Part shown: positions 52,516 to 61,964 of the stretch, piece after piece
Layout of the letters: each line of letters starts with the position of its first letter
Numbering within the stretch: position 1 is the first letter of the stretch
Assembly: GCF_003634755.1 (NCBI RefSeq)
Contig: NZ_RBXA01000001.1
Location: 1,426,001-1,490,000, forward strand
Direction of reading: 5' to 3'
DNA: 64,000 nucleotides
From: Flavobacterium limicola
Lineage (GTDB): Bacteria; Bacteroidota; Bacteroidia; Flavobacteriales; Flavobacteriaceae
Notes under the pieces: generated by a model
What the model was told of the DNA's origin: nothing
The model's database searches: none
The model's input: the letters and a program-made list of their open reading frames with translations, nothing else
Program-made: the position numbers and the translations under genes

Positions 52516-53788
52516 TTCTATTTCTTTTTTTAAGGATGAAATAATTAGCTAAGAAGAATCCTAAACCAATCATTATAAATAGAATCCCTCGAATGACAAA
52601 ACTTAAATCCGTATCGAAAAAACGACACGTAATAAGAATAGTAATAAGGAGTAATCCAAAATTCAATATTCCCAGATGATTTAATTTAATGCCTCGTTTG
52701 ACCTCGAAGATGCCAATGAATAATACGATTGCATTGGCCACTATTGAAAACTCATAGCCGCTAATAAGAGGAAATATATTCATCAAGAATACAAGTTCTA
52801 AAAGAGGAATTTCCTTAAAATTTGTGGGGCTATTTCTTTTGTAAAAGAAAAAAGCAGCGATTAATGTAAGTAGAAAGGCAGTTATGAATTCTATCGAAAG
52901 CAATGTTTCTGAAATTGAATCCGTTTTGTAAAAAGATTTATCCCAAAACCATTTAAAACTGTACAGGAGCAACAGATAAAGTATTCCTAGTTTTCCAACG
53001 ATGAGAAAGCTGTTATTCTTTAATTTCTGCTGGTCAAAGAATGACGTTTTTCCAATGAAATAAAAAATCGTGAACAAACTCATGTAACTCAAATGCAGTA
53101 AATGACCATTTTTATGGGCGATAGTACCGAGGCAAATTACAATTGATACAGCAATAAACCAGTTGTGAAACAGTGTAAAATTGCTTTGAGCTTTGGTTTT
53201 TAGCAGTATATAATAATGCGGAGCGATTCCTAAAAGCAGTAACCAATACAAAAAAGAATGAGTGCTTGGATAGGTAAAGTAATTAGCATTACAGCCATAA
53301 TACGTAATTCCTGCAATATATAAGAGTGAAACGATAGAGGATTGAAGCAGATAAACCAGTGGTAAACTCAATAGCATCCAAGAAATAATAAAGGAATTAA
53401 TATCTCCCGGAATATTATAAACCTGAGCGACTAATGAAATACTTGCGCCAATGGCAAAGAATAAAAAAACGGACGAAGTTTCTTTCCAAGCAGTGCTTTC
53501 AGATTTTTTTAAAATAGAATAACCACATAATAACTGACCTATAAGAAGCGGAAGGAACGACAGGATTATTTTAGTTAATCGGGAAAGATTGTCCCAATTG
53601 TGAGCGAAAATAAGAATAATTCCAAGTCCAACAAGTATAGCTCCCAAAATTCCAAAAATAGAAGAGAGTCTGTTATGATTTTCTTCCTTTTTTTGGTGGA
53701 AATATTCACGTATTTTTTCGGCGGTTTCTGTAGTCACTACGTTCGCTAGGAGTAGTTCTTCCAGTTCATTTGTTATTTTGTCAGACAT
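52505..53788 (-). CDS. DUF2157 multi-pass membrane protein
   Basis: This 427-residue protein has an N-terminal cytoplasmic helix (ELEELLLANVVTTETAEKI) followed by about ten transmembrane segments, starting LSSIFGILGAILVGLGIIL and containing LLYIAGITYYG, WLLLLGIAPHYYIL and MIGLGFFLANYFILK. DUF2157 defines the first part. The role is unknown. Overlap with the following gene indicates cotranslation. Confidence 0.87.
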   Translation of the reverse strand: MSDKITNELEELLLANVVTTETAEKIREYFHQKKEENHNRLSSIFGILGAILVGLGIILIFAHNWDNLSRLTKIILSFLPLLIGQLLCGYSILKKSESTAWKETSSVFLFFAIGASISLVAQVYNIPGDINSFIISWMLLSLPLVYLLQSSIVSLLYIAGITYYGCNANYFTYPSTHSFLYWLLLLGIAPHYYILLKTKAQSNFTLFHNWFIAVSIVICLGTIAHKNGHLLHLSYMSLFTIFYFIGKTSFFDQQKLKNNSFLIVGKLGILYLLLLYSFKWFWDKSFYKTDSISETLLSIEFITAFLLTLIAAFFFYKRNSPTNFKEIPLLELVFLMNIFPLISGYEFSIVANAIVLFIGIFEVKRGIKLNHLGILNFGLLLITILITCRFFDTDLSFVIRGILFIMIGLGFFLANYFILKKRNRNEK

Positions 53789-54075
53789 AAACTATGTTTC
53801 TATGAATCAAATATACAATGTTTATCATTGAAAACGACTCGAAGCTTCCGCTTTAGTACAATCCTTTTTAAGTTCGATTAGTTGATTTTGTATTGTCATG
53901 TAAAGAAATCACGCACTATTTCATAGTCTCACAAATCATATATTATACAGCAGAATTTAGTTCTAATGAGACAATAACATAAACCCTGAAAAATAAATTT
54001 GCTTTCAAGTCCATTATAAAATTTAAATAATTATTTTTGCAACTTCTTAAAATTAAAATTATTACTTGATATATT

Positions 54076-55338
54076 ATGGTAAAAGATTTATTCGAAAGGA
54101 TTCAAAACAATAAAGGACCGTTAGGAAAATGGGCTTCGCAAGCTGAAGGTTATTTCGTTTTTCCTAAATTGGAAGGTGAGTTGGGTCCAAGAATGCAGTT
54201 TGGTGGAAAAGATATTTTGAATTGGAGTTTGAATGACTATTTAGGTCTTGCTAATCACCCGGAAGTGCGTAAAGCAGATACGGAAGCAGCAGCACAATAC
54301 GGTGCAGCTTACCCAATGGGAGCGCGTATGATGAGCGGTCACACTAAATATCATGAGCAATTAGAGAATGAATTGGCAGCTTTTGTAATGAAAGAGTCGG
54401 CGTATTTATTGAATTTTGGATACCAAGGAATTATGTCAACAATTGACGCTTTGGTCACTAAAAATGATGTAATTGTATATGATGTAGATGCGCATGCTTG
54501 TATTATTGACGGAGTTCGTCTGCACATGGGAAAACGTTTTACATACCGTCATAATGATCTTGCCAGTATGGAAAAAAACTTGGAACGCGCTACAAAATTA
54601 GCTGAAGTAACTGGAGGAGGAATTCTTTTTATTACAGAAGGTGTTTTTGGAATGCGTGGACAACAAGGAAAATTGAAGGAAATTGTTGCCATGAAGGAAA
54701 AATTTAATTTCCGTTTATTGGTTGATGATGCACATGGTTTTGGAACACTAGGAAAAACGGGTGCCGGAGCAGGTGAGGAGCAAGGTTGTCAAGACGGGAT
54801 TGATGTTTATTTCTCTACTTTTGCTAAATCTATGGCTAATATTGGTGCATTTATAGCGGCTGATAAAGACATTATAGATTATTTGAAATACAATTTACGT
54901 TCTCAAATGTTTGCAAAAGCATTGCCAATGATTCAAACAATTGGATCTTTGAAACGATTAGAATTGTTGCGTAATCACCCAGAATTAAAAGATAAATTAT
55001 GGGAAAATGTAAATGCGTTGCAAAACGGATTGAGAGAGCGTAATTTCAATATTGGAGATACAAATACATGCGTAACTCCAGTTTACCTTGAAGGAAGTGT
55101 ACCAGAAGCAATGATTATGGTAAATGATTTAAGAGAAAACTACGGTATTTTCTTATCGATTGTAATTTATCCTGTAATTCCAAAAGGAATTATCTTGTTG
55201 AGAATGATTCCTACAACGTCTCATACTTTATCAGATGTTGATGAAACATTAACTGCTTTTGAAGCCATTCGTGAGAAACTTGAAAATGGAACGTACAAAG
55301 AAATCGCAAGCAGAACTACGGTTGATTTGGACGCTTAA
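54076..55338 (+). CDS. PLP-dependent alpha-oxoamine synthase (serine palmitoyltransferase-like)
   Basis: This 420-residue fold-type I PLP enzyme resembles serine palmitoyltransferase and 2-amino-3-ketobutyrate CoA ligase. The N-terminal NYL motif is NWSLNDYLGLANHP, followed by YPMGARMMSGHTKYHEQLE, the Asp-binding VDDAHGFGTLGKTGAG, and the Schiff-base Lys at about K251 in FSTFAKSMANIGAF. In Bacteroidota such enzymes make 3-ketosphinganine for sphingolipids or the sulfonolipid precursor from cysteate. Which applies here is not decidable from sequence. It is monocistronic. Confidence 0.85.
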   Translation: MVKDLFERIQNNKGPLGKWASQAEGYFVFPKLEGELGPRMQFGGKDILNWSLNDYLGLANHPEVRKADTEAAAQYGAAYPMGARMMSGHTKYHEQLENELAAFVMKESAYLLNFGYQGIMSTIDALVTKNDVIVYDVDAHACIIDGVRLHMGKRFTYRHNDLASMEKNLERATKLAEVTGGGILFITEGVFGMRGQQGKLKEIVAMKEKFNFRLLVDDAHGFGTLGKTGAGAGEEQGCQDGIDVYFSTFAKSMANIGAFIAADKDIIDYLKYNLRSQMFAKALPMIQTIGSLKRLELLRNHPELKDKLWENVNALQNGLRERNFNIGDTNTCVTPVYLEGSVPEAMIMVNDLRENYGIFLSIVIYPVIPKGIILLRMIPTTSHTLSDVDETLTAFEAIREKLENGTYKEIASRTTVDLDA

Positions 55339-55358
55339 AATCATGTTCTAAAATTATA

Positions 55359-55394
55359 AAAACCATCTGTTGTATTAAAAACAGATGGTTTTTT
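55359..55394 (+). terminator. Terminator of the oxoamine synthase gene
   Basis: AAAACCATCTGTT pairs with AACAGATGGTTTT, followed by T residues. Confidence 0.85.
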
Positions 55395-55574
55395 AGTTTT
55401 TACATCTTTTTCAATTAATAAAATGAATCATATTTTATATTGTTTAATTTGTTATTTTGTGTATCATTTTCAGAAAATTTTTATAAAATATTTTTAAATA
55501 TACTTGCTTAAGTGTTTTTTTTTTAAAATATTTACTTATTAATAATAAATAACTTACTTAAAAACTTAAAACAA

Positions 55575-55856
55575 ATGAAAAAATTAATTTTTAGTGCTAT
55601 TGCAGTTGTGGCGTTTTCTTTATCAACTTTTGCAAATGAATCTAAAGTTTAAATTGCAGAAGATCATGTTGAAACAAAAACTGCATTAATTGATCGTTCT
55701 GGCTCTTATACCTATGTTGATTCCTGTGGTGACGAATATAGTATTAGTTGGACTTGTACTGGTGTTTGTAGTACTACAAGTGTTATAGAAGCACTTCAAG
55801 CATGGGAGGAAGAAAATACTTGTGGAGCAGGTGGTACTACAAGCAACTGGCAGTAG
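55575..55856 (+). pseudogene. Secreted Cys-containing peptide gene with an in-frame stop
   Basis: ATG to TAG spans 94 codons but codon 26 is TAA (55650-55652). The first part is a signal peptide (KKLIFSAIAVVAFSLSTFA), and the rest after the stop is RSGSYTYVDSCGDEYSISW, CTGVCSTTSV and EENTCGAGGTTS, with four to five Cys. Signal peptides of this KKLIFSAIAVVAF type precede small secreted proteins in many flavobacteria, as far as I know. The reading frame after the stop stays open and protein-like for 67 codons, so the stop looks recent. It lies just upstream of a GLPGLI gene. Confidence 0.65.
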
Positions 55857-55926
55857 TAGGTAAATGAAATTTAGTAGTTGCTAAATTCAAGTTTATAAAA
55901 TTCAATTTAATATTACTTTTAAACAG

Positions 55927-55960
55927 AAGGCTGTAATACAATTCAAGACAGCCTTTATAA
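55927..55960 (+). terminator. Possible attenuator or terminator before the GLPGLI gene
   Basis: AAGGCTGT (55927-55934) pairs with ACAGCCTT (55948-55955), followed by TATAATTTT. It would reduce, not abolish, read-through to the GLPGLI gene, 15 bp downstream. The T run is weak. Confidence 0.5.
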
Positions 55961-55970
55961 TTTTATTTTT

Positions 55971-56723
55971 ATGAAATATTTTTTCATTTTTTTATTTTCA
56001 AATCTTATTTTTTCTCAGAAAGCGGATGGTTATATTGATTATCAATACATTCATAAAGTAGATCTAGTTGATAAAGCTAAAATTAGAAAAGCACAATTTA
56101 GAATTTTTTTTACGCCAAGCAAAACTTTCGCTTATGATCTTAACAAGTATAATAGAAGTCTTGAAATTGCGAAGCAATTGGGTGATCAAAATCCTGAATT
56201 TAAAAATGAAAAAAATCAAATTAAACCCAATGATTTTATAATTATAGATTTACAAAAACAAATTTATAACTCATTTGAGTATAAAAATAGTAGCTATTTA
56301 GTAAAAGATACTGTACTACAAGATTGGACTATTTTAGAAGATAAAAAACTAGTTTTAAACTATAGTTGTCAAAAAGCAATCACTACTTTTAGAGGTAGAG
56401 ATTATGAAGCTTGGTTTACTTCTGATATACCTGTACCATTTGGGCCATGGAAATTTAATGGTTTACCTGGAGCCATTTTGTCTGTTGTTGATAAAACGGG
56501 AGATGTAGAATTTAGTGCTATAAAAATCAATACTGCACAAGTTGACAATATAATTGAAGAACCATTATATTATGAAGAGGTTACCAAAGAAAAATTAGCT
56601 GAAATTAATGATAACTATACGAGTCAAATTAATACTAATTTTATGGTGACCAAAAATGGAGAACAATATGCACCAGTTCCAAAAATTAAAAAGAAAATAA
56701 ATAATCCAATTGAATTACAATAA
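55971..56723 (+). CDS. GLPGLI family protein
   Basis: This 250-residue protein has a signal peptide (IFLFSNLIFSQ) and the family motif as GLPGAI, in PWKFNGLPGAILSVVDKTG at about 160-180. The preceding YEAWFTSDIPVPFGP is also typical. GLPGLI proteins are known only from Bacteroidota and often precede TonB-type receptor genes; their function is unknown. Here a disrupted secreted-peptide gene is upstream and a disrupted barrel gene downstream. The three may form one transport or peptide-processing module. Confidence 0.87.
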   Translation: MKYFFIFLFSNLIFSQKADGYIDYQYIHKVDLVDKAKIRKAQFRIFFTPSKTFAYDLNKYNRSLEIAKQLGDQNPEFKNEKNQIKPNDFIIIDLQKQIYNSFEYKNSSYLVKDTVLQDWTILEDKKLVLNYSCQKAITTFRGRDYEAWFTSDIPVPFGPWKFNGLPGAILSVVDKTGDVEFSAIKINTAQVDNIIEEPLYYEEVTKEKLAEINDNYTSQINTNFMVTKNGEQYAPVPKIKKKINNPIELQ

Positions 56724-56733
56724 TCAGTTGATA

Positions 56734-59360
56734 ATGAAATTGTTTTATAGTTTATTCTTTATCTTTTTTTCATTTTTTTTTTTAGTTTAACTTTCGCACA
56801 AAATGTTACGATAACTGGTAAAGTTAGTTACTTAGACATTCCAGCGAACGATGTTTTTTTATACATTGTTCAAAAAGATAATAGCACTATAAAAAAGTTT
56901 ACAAAAACTAATGAAAAAGGTGTTTTTAGTTTTGAAATTCAAAAAAAATTTTTTACAAATCATGAAATTCTTGTAAAAAGCTTACGTTACGAAACTATTA
57001 CTTTTCCACTACTTCAGACTCAACTTTTTTATGAATTTAAACTTTCTGAAAAAGTAAGGGTGTTAGATGAAGTTATTATAAAAAGAGATTTACTTGTTCG
57101 CAAACAGGGTGATTCTATTAAATATAAACTTAAAGATTTTACAAATCTTAACGATCGAAAATTAGAAGATGCTTTAAGAAATATACCCGGATTAGAAATT
57201 GATGGCAATGGAACCATTAAATACCAAGGTATGTCATTGTCTAATTTTTATATTGAGGGTGATGATATTTTGTCTAAAAATTATAAAATTGCAACGCAAA
57301 ATTTTAACACTGAGGTTATTGATGAAATACAAATACTCGAAAATAACCAACCTATTAAATTATTGCAAGGGAGAGTAATTCCAAAAAATGCAGCACTTAA
57401 CTTAACATTAAAAGAGGAATATAAAAATATTTGGATTCATAATTTAGATGTAGGATTAGGTGTTCCAAATCTTTACAAAATGAATTATTTCAATACACTT
57501 ATTTCCAAAAAAATAAAAGTTATCAACGTATTGAAATTTAATAATGTAGGCCAAGATCTTAGTACTATGTTTGCAAATACCGACTTTAGTGATGTTTTTA
57601 ATAAGTTTGATCTGAATTTTAGAGAAAATATACTCTCCGTATCCAATACCTCATTACCTCCGTTGAGTAAAAATAGATTTGAAAACAGAGTATTCGCAGC
57701 TAGTACAAATACATCATATAAATTGAATACTAATGTGGATTTTAAAACTAATACTATTTTTTATAATGATTACAACCCATATAAAGTAAACAGTGCTACA
57801 ACTTTTAATAATGTTGATACAGCAATTGGTTACATTGAAAATAATAGTTTTTCAAAAAAAGGCAATTACTTTATTCAAAATAGTATTCTTAGAAAAAATA
57901 CAAATACTATTTATTGGACTAACGATTTTAAAGCAGAATTTTACAAGGAAAAAAGTTATTCTGAACTAAAAAATTCAAATAGTACTCAGGATCTTAATAA
58001 TCATTTGATTCAGTTTATAAATAAATTTAATGCGATAAAAACAATAGTAAATACACTATTTAATTTTAATTCGTATTTATATGTTGGTAGTCTTAAGGAC
58101 GAATTAATTATTAGGAAAGGGATTTTTCCTAATTTATTAAACGATAACAAAGACTATTTTTCGACAAATCAACTCATTAATAATAGGATTTTCTTTTTTA
58201 AGAATTTAGCAAATTTTAGTTACACTAAAAATTTATGGAAATTCCAATCAGAACTTGCAAATATATTTTCAAATAGAGACATTAATACAGACTTGTCACT
58301 AACACAAAACAGTGGTGATGTAACAATATTGCCAGAATATTTAAACCAGAACAATACAATATTTAATAAAACATCTGTTTTGGCAAGAATAATTTTGAAA
58401 AAAGAACAGCTAAAATGGGAATCTTCTTTTGTGCCAACTTATTATACTTTTATTTCGCTAACGAACAAAAATGTATTTTCGAAAGTATTTCAAACCGAAG
58501 TTGAACAAAAATTTGGTAGAGAAAACTTGTTCAATATTGAATATTCATTTAACAATGTTCCAACAAATGTTCTTGATAATTATGAAAATTATTATTTACA
58601 AAATTTTAGAAGTTTTTACAGAAATCAATTAGATTATTTTCAAACAAATAGTCATAAAATAGCTTCAAGACTTGTTTTGCAGCGCACATCAAAACTCCTT
58701 TTTATCAATTTAGATCTTGAGAAAACTTTTAACCAAGCAAATTTTATAGGATCTAATAGTTTTTCTTCTGCATCAAATAGATTTGAATATATTTTATTTG
58801 AAAATTATAACGAAAAAACTAAAGACGTTCTTGGAATATCAAAGTATTTTTTTACCTTAAAATCAAATTTTAAAATAAATGTGAAATACAATTTAGTTGT
58901 TCAAAATCAACTTAATAACGATGTTTTAATTCCTTTTGAAAACGAAATTCAAGAAATCCGATTTAATTTTAATCCTAAATTTTTTAAAACAATTGGTTTT
59001 ACTTCTGAATATTCTTTTCAAAAGAACACAAATAAAAATAAAATCACTGGGTTTAAAAACCAAGTGATTTTTCATTATAGTAAAAATAACTTTGATGTTA
59101 ATTTTACAGAAAACTGTTCGCTTAGACTTTCAAACGAGTTTATACAGTTTAGAAATCTTAGCAAGAATGCAAACCATTATTTAGACGCCTTCTTAAGTTA
59201 TAAAAATCCAAAATCTAAATTTTCATACGAATTAAAGTGGTCTAATATCTTAAATAGAGACAGATATATTATTCAAAATAATACAGAATTTATTTCAAGC
59301 GAGATAGCTTTTTTTATCAGGCCTCAAAATTTATTGTTAACGATGTATTATAAGTTTTAA
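56734..59360 (+). pseudogene. Outer-membrane barrel protein with carboxypeptidase-like domain, frameshifted
   Basis: From the ATG at 56734 the frame gives a signal peptide start (KLFYSLFFIFFS) and stops after 18 codons in an 11-T run (56773-56783). With one more T it would read straight into SLTFAQNVTITGKVSYLD and on without stop to 59360, about 875 residues. The first 100 residues after the signal peptide form a carboxypeptidase-like regulatory domain, followed by a plug-like region (LDEVIIKRDLL, DALRNIPGLEIDGNG, LSNFYIEGDDIL) and a long beta-barrel ending LLTMYYKF. It belongs to the TonB-dependent receptor-like group. Translation from the internal GTG at 57060 would lack the signal peptide. 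The lesion may be phase variation, decay or a sequencing error. Confidence 0.75.
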
Positions 59361-59434
59361 ATAGAAACTCTAACTAGTGTGGTTTTTAACTAATACATAA
59401 TCATCTGTTTAAAGAATTTCTTGAATCATATTTT

Positions 59435-60553
59435 TTATAATTCTTTTTTAAAAGTGCACCTGCGTTTATGAACTATAGGATTAAAATGTTTCCATAAATT
59501 ATGAATGGCCAGATTGTCAGCTAATTCAGGGGTTCGGAAGCAATTAATAATTCCTTTTTCTTTAAAAGTTTCGTAATATTCTTTAAAGATGATTGCTGTA
59601 ACTGCTTTATTTTGGTACTCAGGGAGAACACCAATTAGATAGAAAAGTACATCTTTGCTTTGTTTTTTTGCTCTAAGCAAATGCAGAAATCCAAACGGAA
59701 ATAATTTTCCTTTTGATTTTTGTAACGCTTCTGAAAAGGAAGGCATTACAATGCTAAAAGCAACAATGTTATGGTCTTTATCTTCTACAAACTTTATGAA
59801 TTCAGGATTGATGAAACTGATGTATTTTTTCTTGAAATATTCTTTTTGCGTGTCTGAAATAGCTACAAAAGAGGATAAAGAAGCATAAGACTCGTTGAAT
59901 AAATCAAACATTTTGTCCACATGAGGCATTACTTCTTTAGTAGTTTTGAAATTAAGTGGACTCAATTGATATCTTCGTTTTACCAAATCATTTGCCTTTT
60001 CAAAAAATTCAGGCTTTACGTTTGCAAAAGGAAATTTACTTTCTATATATTCTTTCTCTTTCACATAACCTAATTGCTCAAAGTGAGTGGCGTAATATGG
60101 ATTATTATACCAAGTAATCATGGTTCCCATTTCGTCAAAACCTTCGGTCAGAACACCTACTTTATCTAGATTTGAAAAGCCCATTGGACCTTCAACATAT
60201 TCTAAATTGTTTTTTCGACCTAGTTCATATACTTTTTCTAAAAGTGCTTTGGTAACTTCAATGTCGTCAATAACATCAAACCAGCCAAAACGGACTTTCA
60301 TCTTTTTTTGGTCATTCACTTCGCTCCAATTGATGATTGCAGCGATTCTACCGACTATTTCAGTGTTTTTTTTTGCAACGTAAAAATATGCTTCTGCAGT
60401 CTCAAAAGCAGGATTTTTAGTTTTGTCAAATCCTTCGAGTTCTTCGGCAATTAATGGCGGAACCCAATTTTTATTGTTTTTGTATAAAGAAAAAGGAAAT
60501 TTGATAAAATCAGTTAGTTCACTTTTTGTTTTGGCTTCTTTTATAGTAATCAT
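59435..60553 (-). CDS. GNAT-like acyltransferase family protein
   Basis: This 372-residue protein is a member of a Bacteroidota group often mislabelled GTP cyclohydrolase. It begins ITIKEAKTKSELTDFIKFPF, with a first GNAT-like half around AYFYVAKKNTEIVGRIAAI and GFSNLDKVGVLTEGFDEMG, and a second with NIVAFSIVMPSFSEAL and VLFYLIGVLPEYQNKAVTAI, an acetyl-CoA-binding-type loop. It is soluble. The substrate is unknown. Confidence 0.78.
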   Translation of the reverse strand: MITIKEAKTKSELTDFIKFPFSLYKNNKNWVPPLIAEELEGFDKTKNPAFETAEAYFYVAKKNTEIVGRIAAIINWSEVNDQKKMKVRFGWFDVIDDIEVTKALLEKVYELGRKNNLEYVEGPMGFSNLDKVGVLTEGFDEMGTMITWYNNPYYATHFEQLGYVKEKEYIESKFPFANVKPEFFEKANDLVKRRYQLSPLNFKTTKEVMPHVDKMFDLFNESYASLSSFVAISDTQKEYFKKKYISFINPEFIKFVEDKDHNIVAFSIVMPSFSEALQKSKGKLFPFGFLHLLRAKKQSKDVLFYLIGVLPEYQNKAVTAIIFKEYYETFKEKGIINCFRTPELADNLAIHNLWKHFNPIVHKRRCTFKKEL

Positions 60554-60574
60554 TGTGTTTTTTAAATTCTATGT

Positions 60575-61510
60575 TTATCCCTTTTTTACCTTTTTTGCTT
60601 TTTTCATCGCTTTACTTTTTGAATCTCCCTTGTCTATATTCATTCTCACTTCTTTATAATTACCGTCATATCGCCAAGAAAAACCTATTCCACCATAAAG
60701 AATAGAGGGAGTGTCTTTGAAATTTGTACTTACGGAAGCATCAAGTTGCATGTTTTTGTTTAATAAATAGGCAGCTCCACCTCTTAGAATTGAATCGCTA
60801 TAAAAATCACTTTTAAATCCCTGATTTTCTATAAATCCAGACCATTTGTCATTAAAACCTCTTGTTAAAGTCAATACATAGCCATAACTTGGAAAATCAG
60901 TTCCAATATAATCGGCAATGATATTGGTCACAAAAACCCATTTTCCGTCGCCCAAATGATTTTGAGTAATCAACATGATTTTTGGAGAAATCTGACCTTC
61001 TGTTGAGAAATAATATGGATTGTCTGAAAAGGTAAGATTAGCACCCGCAAATACGGAGACAACAGGGATTAATTGACGCCATCTGAAACCGTGATTGGCT
61101 TTCCAGCTATAAAGATTTATTTTTTTTTCGTAGTTTTTGAAGGGGTCATATAATAAATACTTTGCTCCTAAAACAGTTTGTTTTAATGCACCTTTTTTAG
61201 TTATCATAAGAGGAGCGGTGACTTCTTCATTTTGATATTGTAAGTCAGCAATTAATTCTAGTTTTTCACTAAATAATCCCCATCTTACCATAAAGTCAGC
61301 TCCAAATCCATTGGAATCATAATTCAATAAATCATGCTTTTGTTTTATACCATAAATTCCAGTTTCAACTTGTATGACAGATTTTCCTACTGAAAAAGCT
61401 GACATTGTTTCTCCCGGTCTATTTGAATTGATTACATCTGTATGCTGACCATAATGAACACTTGGTATTGCGAAAATGAGCACAATAAGTAAGGTTTTGA
61501 ATTTGAACAT
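60575..61510 (-). CDS. Outer-membrane transporter-like protein (phenol MetA-pathway family type)
   Basis: This 311-residue protein has a signal peptide ending SVHYGQ and starts its mature part with NSNRPGETMSAFSVGKSVIQ, as in the family often labelled MetA-pathway of phenol degradation, putative transporter. The rest is alternating short beta-strands, with LRGGAAYLLNKNMQLDASVS and GIGFSWRYDGNYKEVRMN near the end, typical of a small beta-barrel, and a basic C-terminal tail. The label phenol is not supported by the neighbours. I chose the ATG at 61510; the upstream frame from 61549 adds 13 residues ahead of the signal peptide. Confidence 0.8.
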   Translation of the reverse strand: MFKFKTLLIVLIFAIPSVHYGQHTDVINSNRPGETMSAFSVGKSVIQVETGIYGIKQKHDLLNYDSNGFGADFMVRWGLFSEKLELIADLQYQNEEVTAPLMITKKGALKQTVLGAKYLLYDPFKNYEKKINLYSWKANHGFRWRQLIPVVSVFAGANLTFSDNPYYFSTEGQISPKIMLITQNHLGDGKWVFVTNIIADYIGTDFPSYGYVLTLTRGFNDKWSGFIENQGFKSDFYSDSILRGGAAYLLNKNMQLDASVSTNFKDTPSILYGGIGFSWRYDGNYKEVRMNIDKGDSKSKAMKKAKKVKKG

Positions 61511-61634
61511 AGTATTTATTTGAGTTAAAAAAGTAATAACGCTTTTCAAATGTACTATATTTTATTATTTATTTAAGAATGATATTTTAATTTTGAACGT
61601 TGGATTTATTATTTTTGAAAAAAATTACATATTT

Positions 61635-61916
61635 ATGCAAACAGCTTCTTTTACTGGTTTTATAAAAGCAATATTCTATATGATTGCTTTCTACTATATT
61701 TTCAGATTTTTGGCAAAATTATTTTTGCCTTTACTGGTTAAAAAAGTAGTCGAAAAAGCGGGGCAAAATTTTCAGCAACAGCAGCAATATCAGCAACAAA
61801 CTACTTGGAAGAAAACCCAGTCTCAGGATGAAATAATTTATAATACAGAGAATACTAAAAATCCGCGCGAAACCAAAAAAGTGGGGGATTATGTTGATTA
61901 CGAAGAAATAGATTAA
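61635..61916 (+). CDS. DUF4834 family protein
   Basis: This 93-residue protein has an N-terminal transmembrane segment (FIKAIFYMIAFYYIFRFLAK), a Gln-rich stretch (FQQQQQYQQQTTW) and an acidic end (VGDYVDYEEID). It belongs to the DUF4834 family of short Bacteroidota membrane proteins. I chose the ATG at 61635; an in-frame TTG at 61593 adds 14 residues. It precedes the YfhO gene, 48 bp downstream. Confidence 0.85.
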   Translation: MQTASFTGFIKAIFYMIAFYYIFRFLAKLFLPLLVKKVVEKAGQNFQQQQQYQQQTTWKKTQSQDEIIYNTENTKNPRETKKVGDYVDYEEID

Positions 61917-61964
61917 ATTTGTCGTTATTAACAAGCTTTTTACTCTAATCCAAACTTTTTTAAA

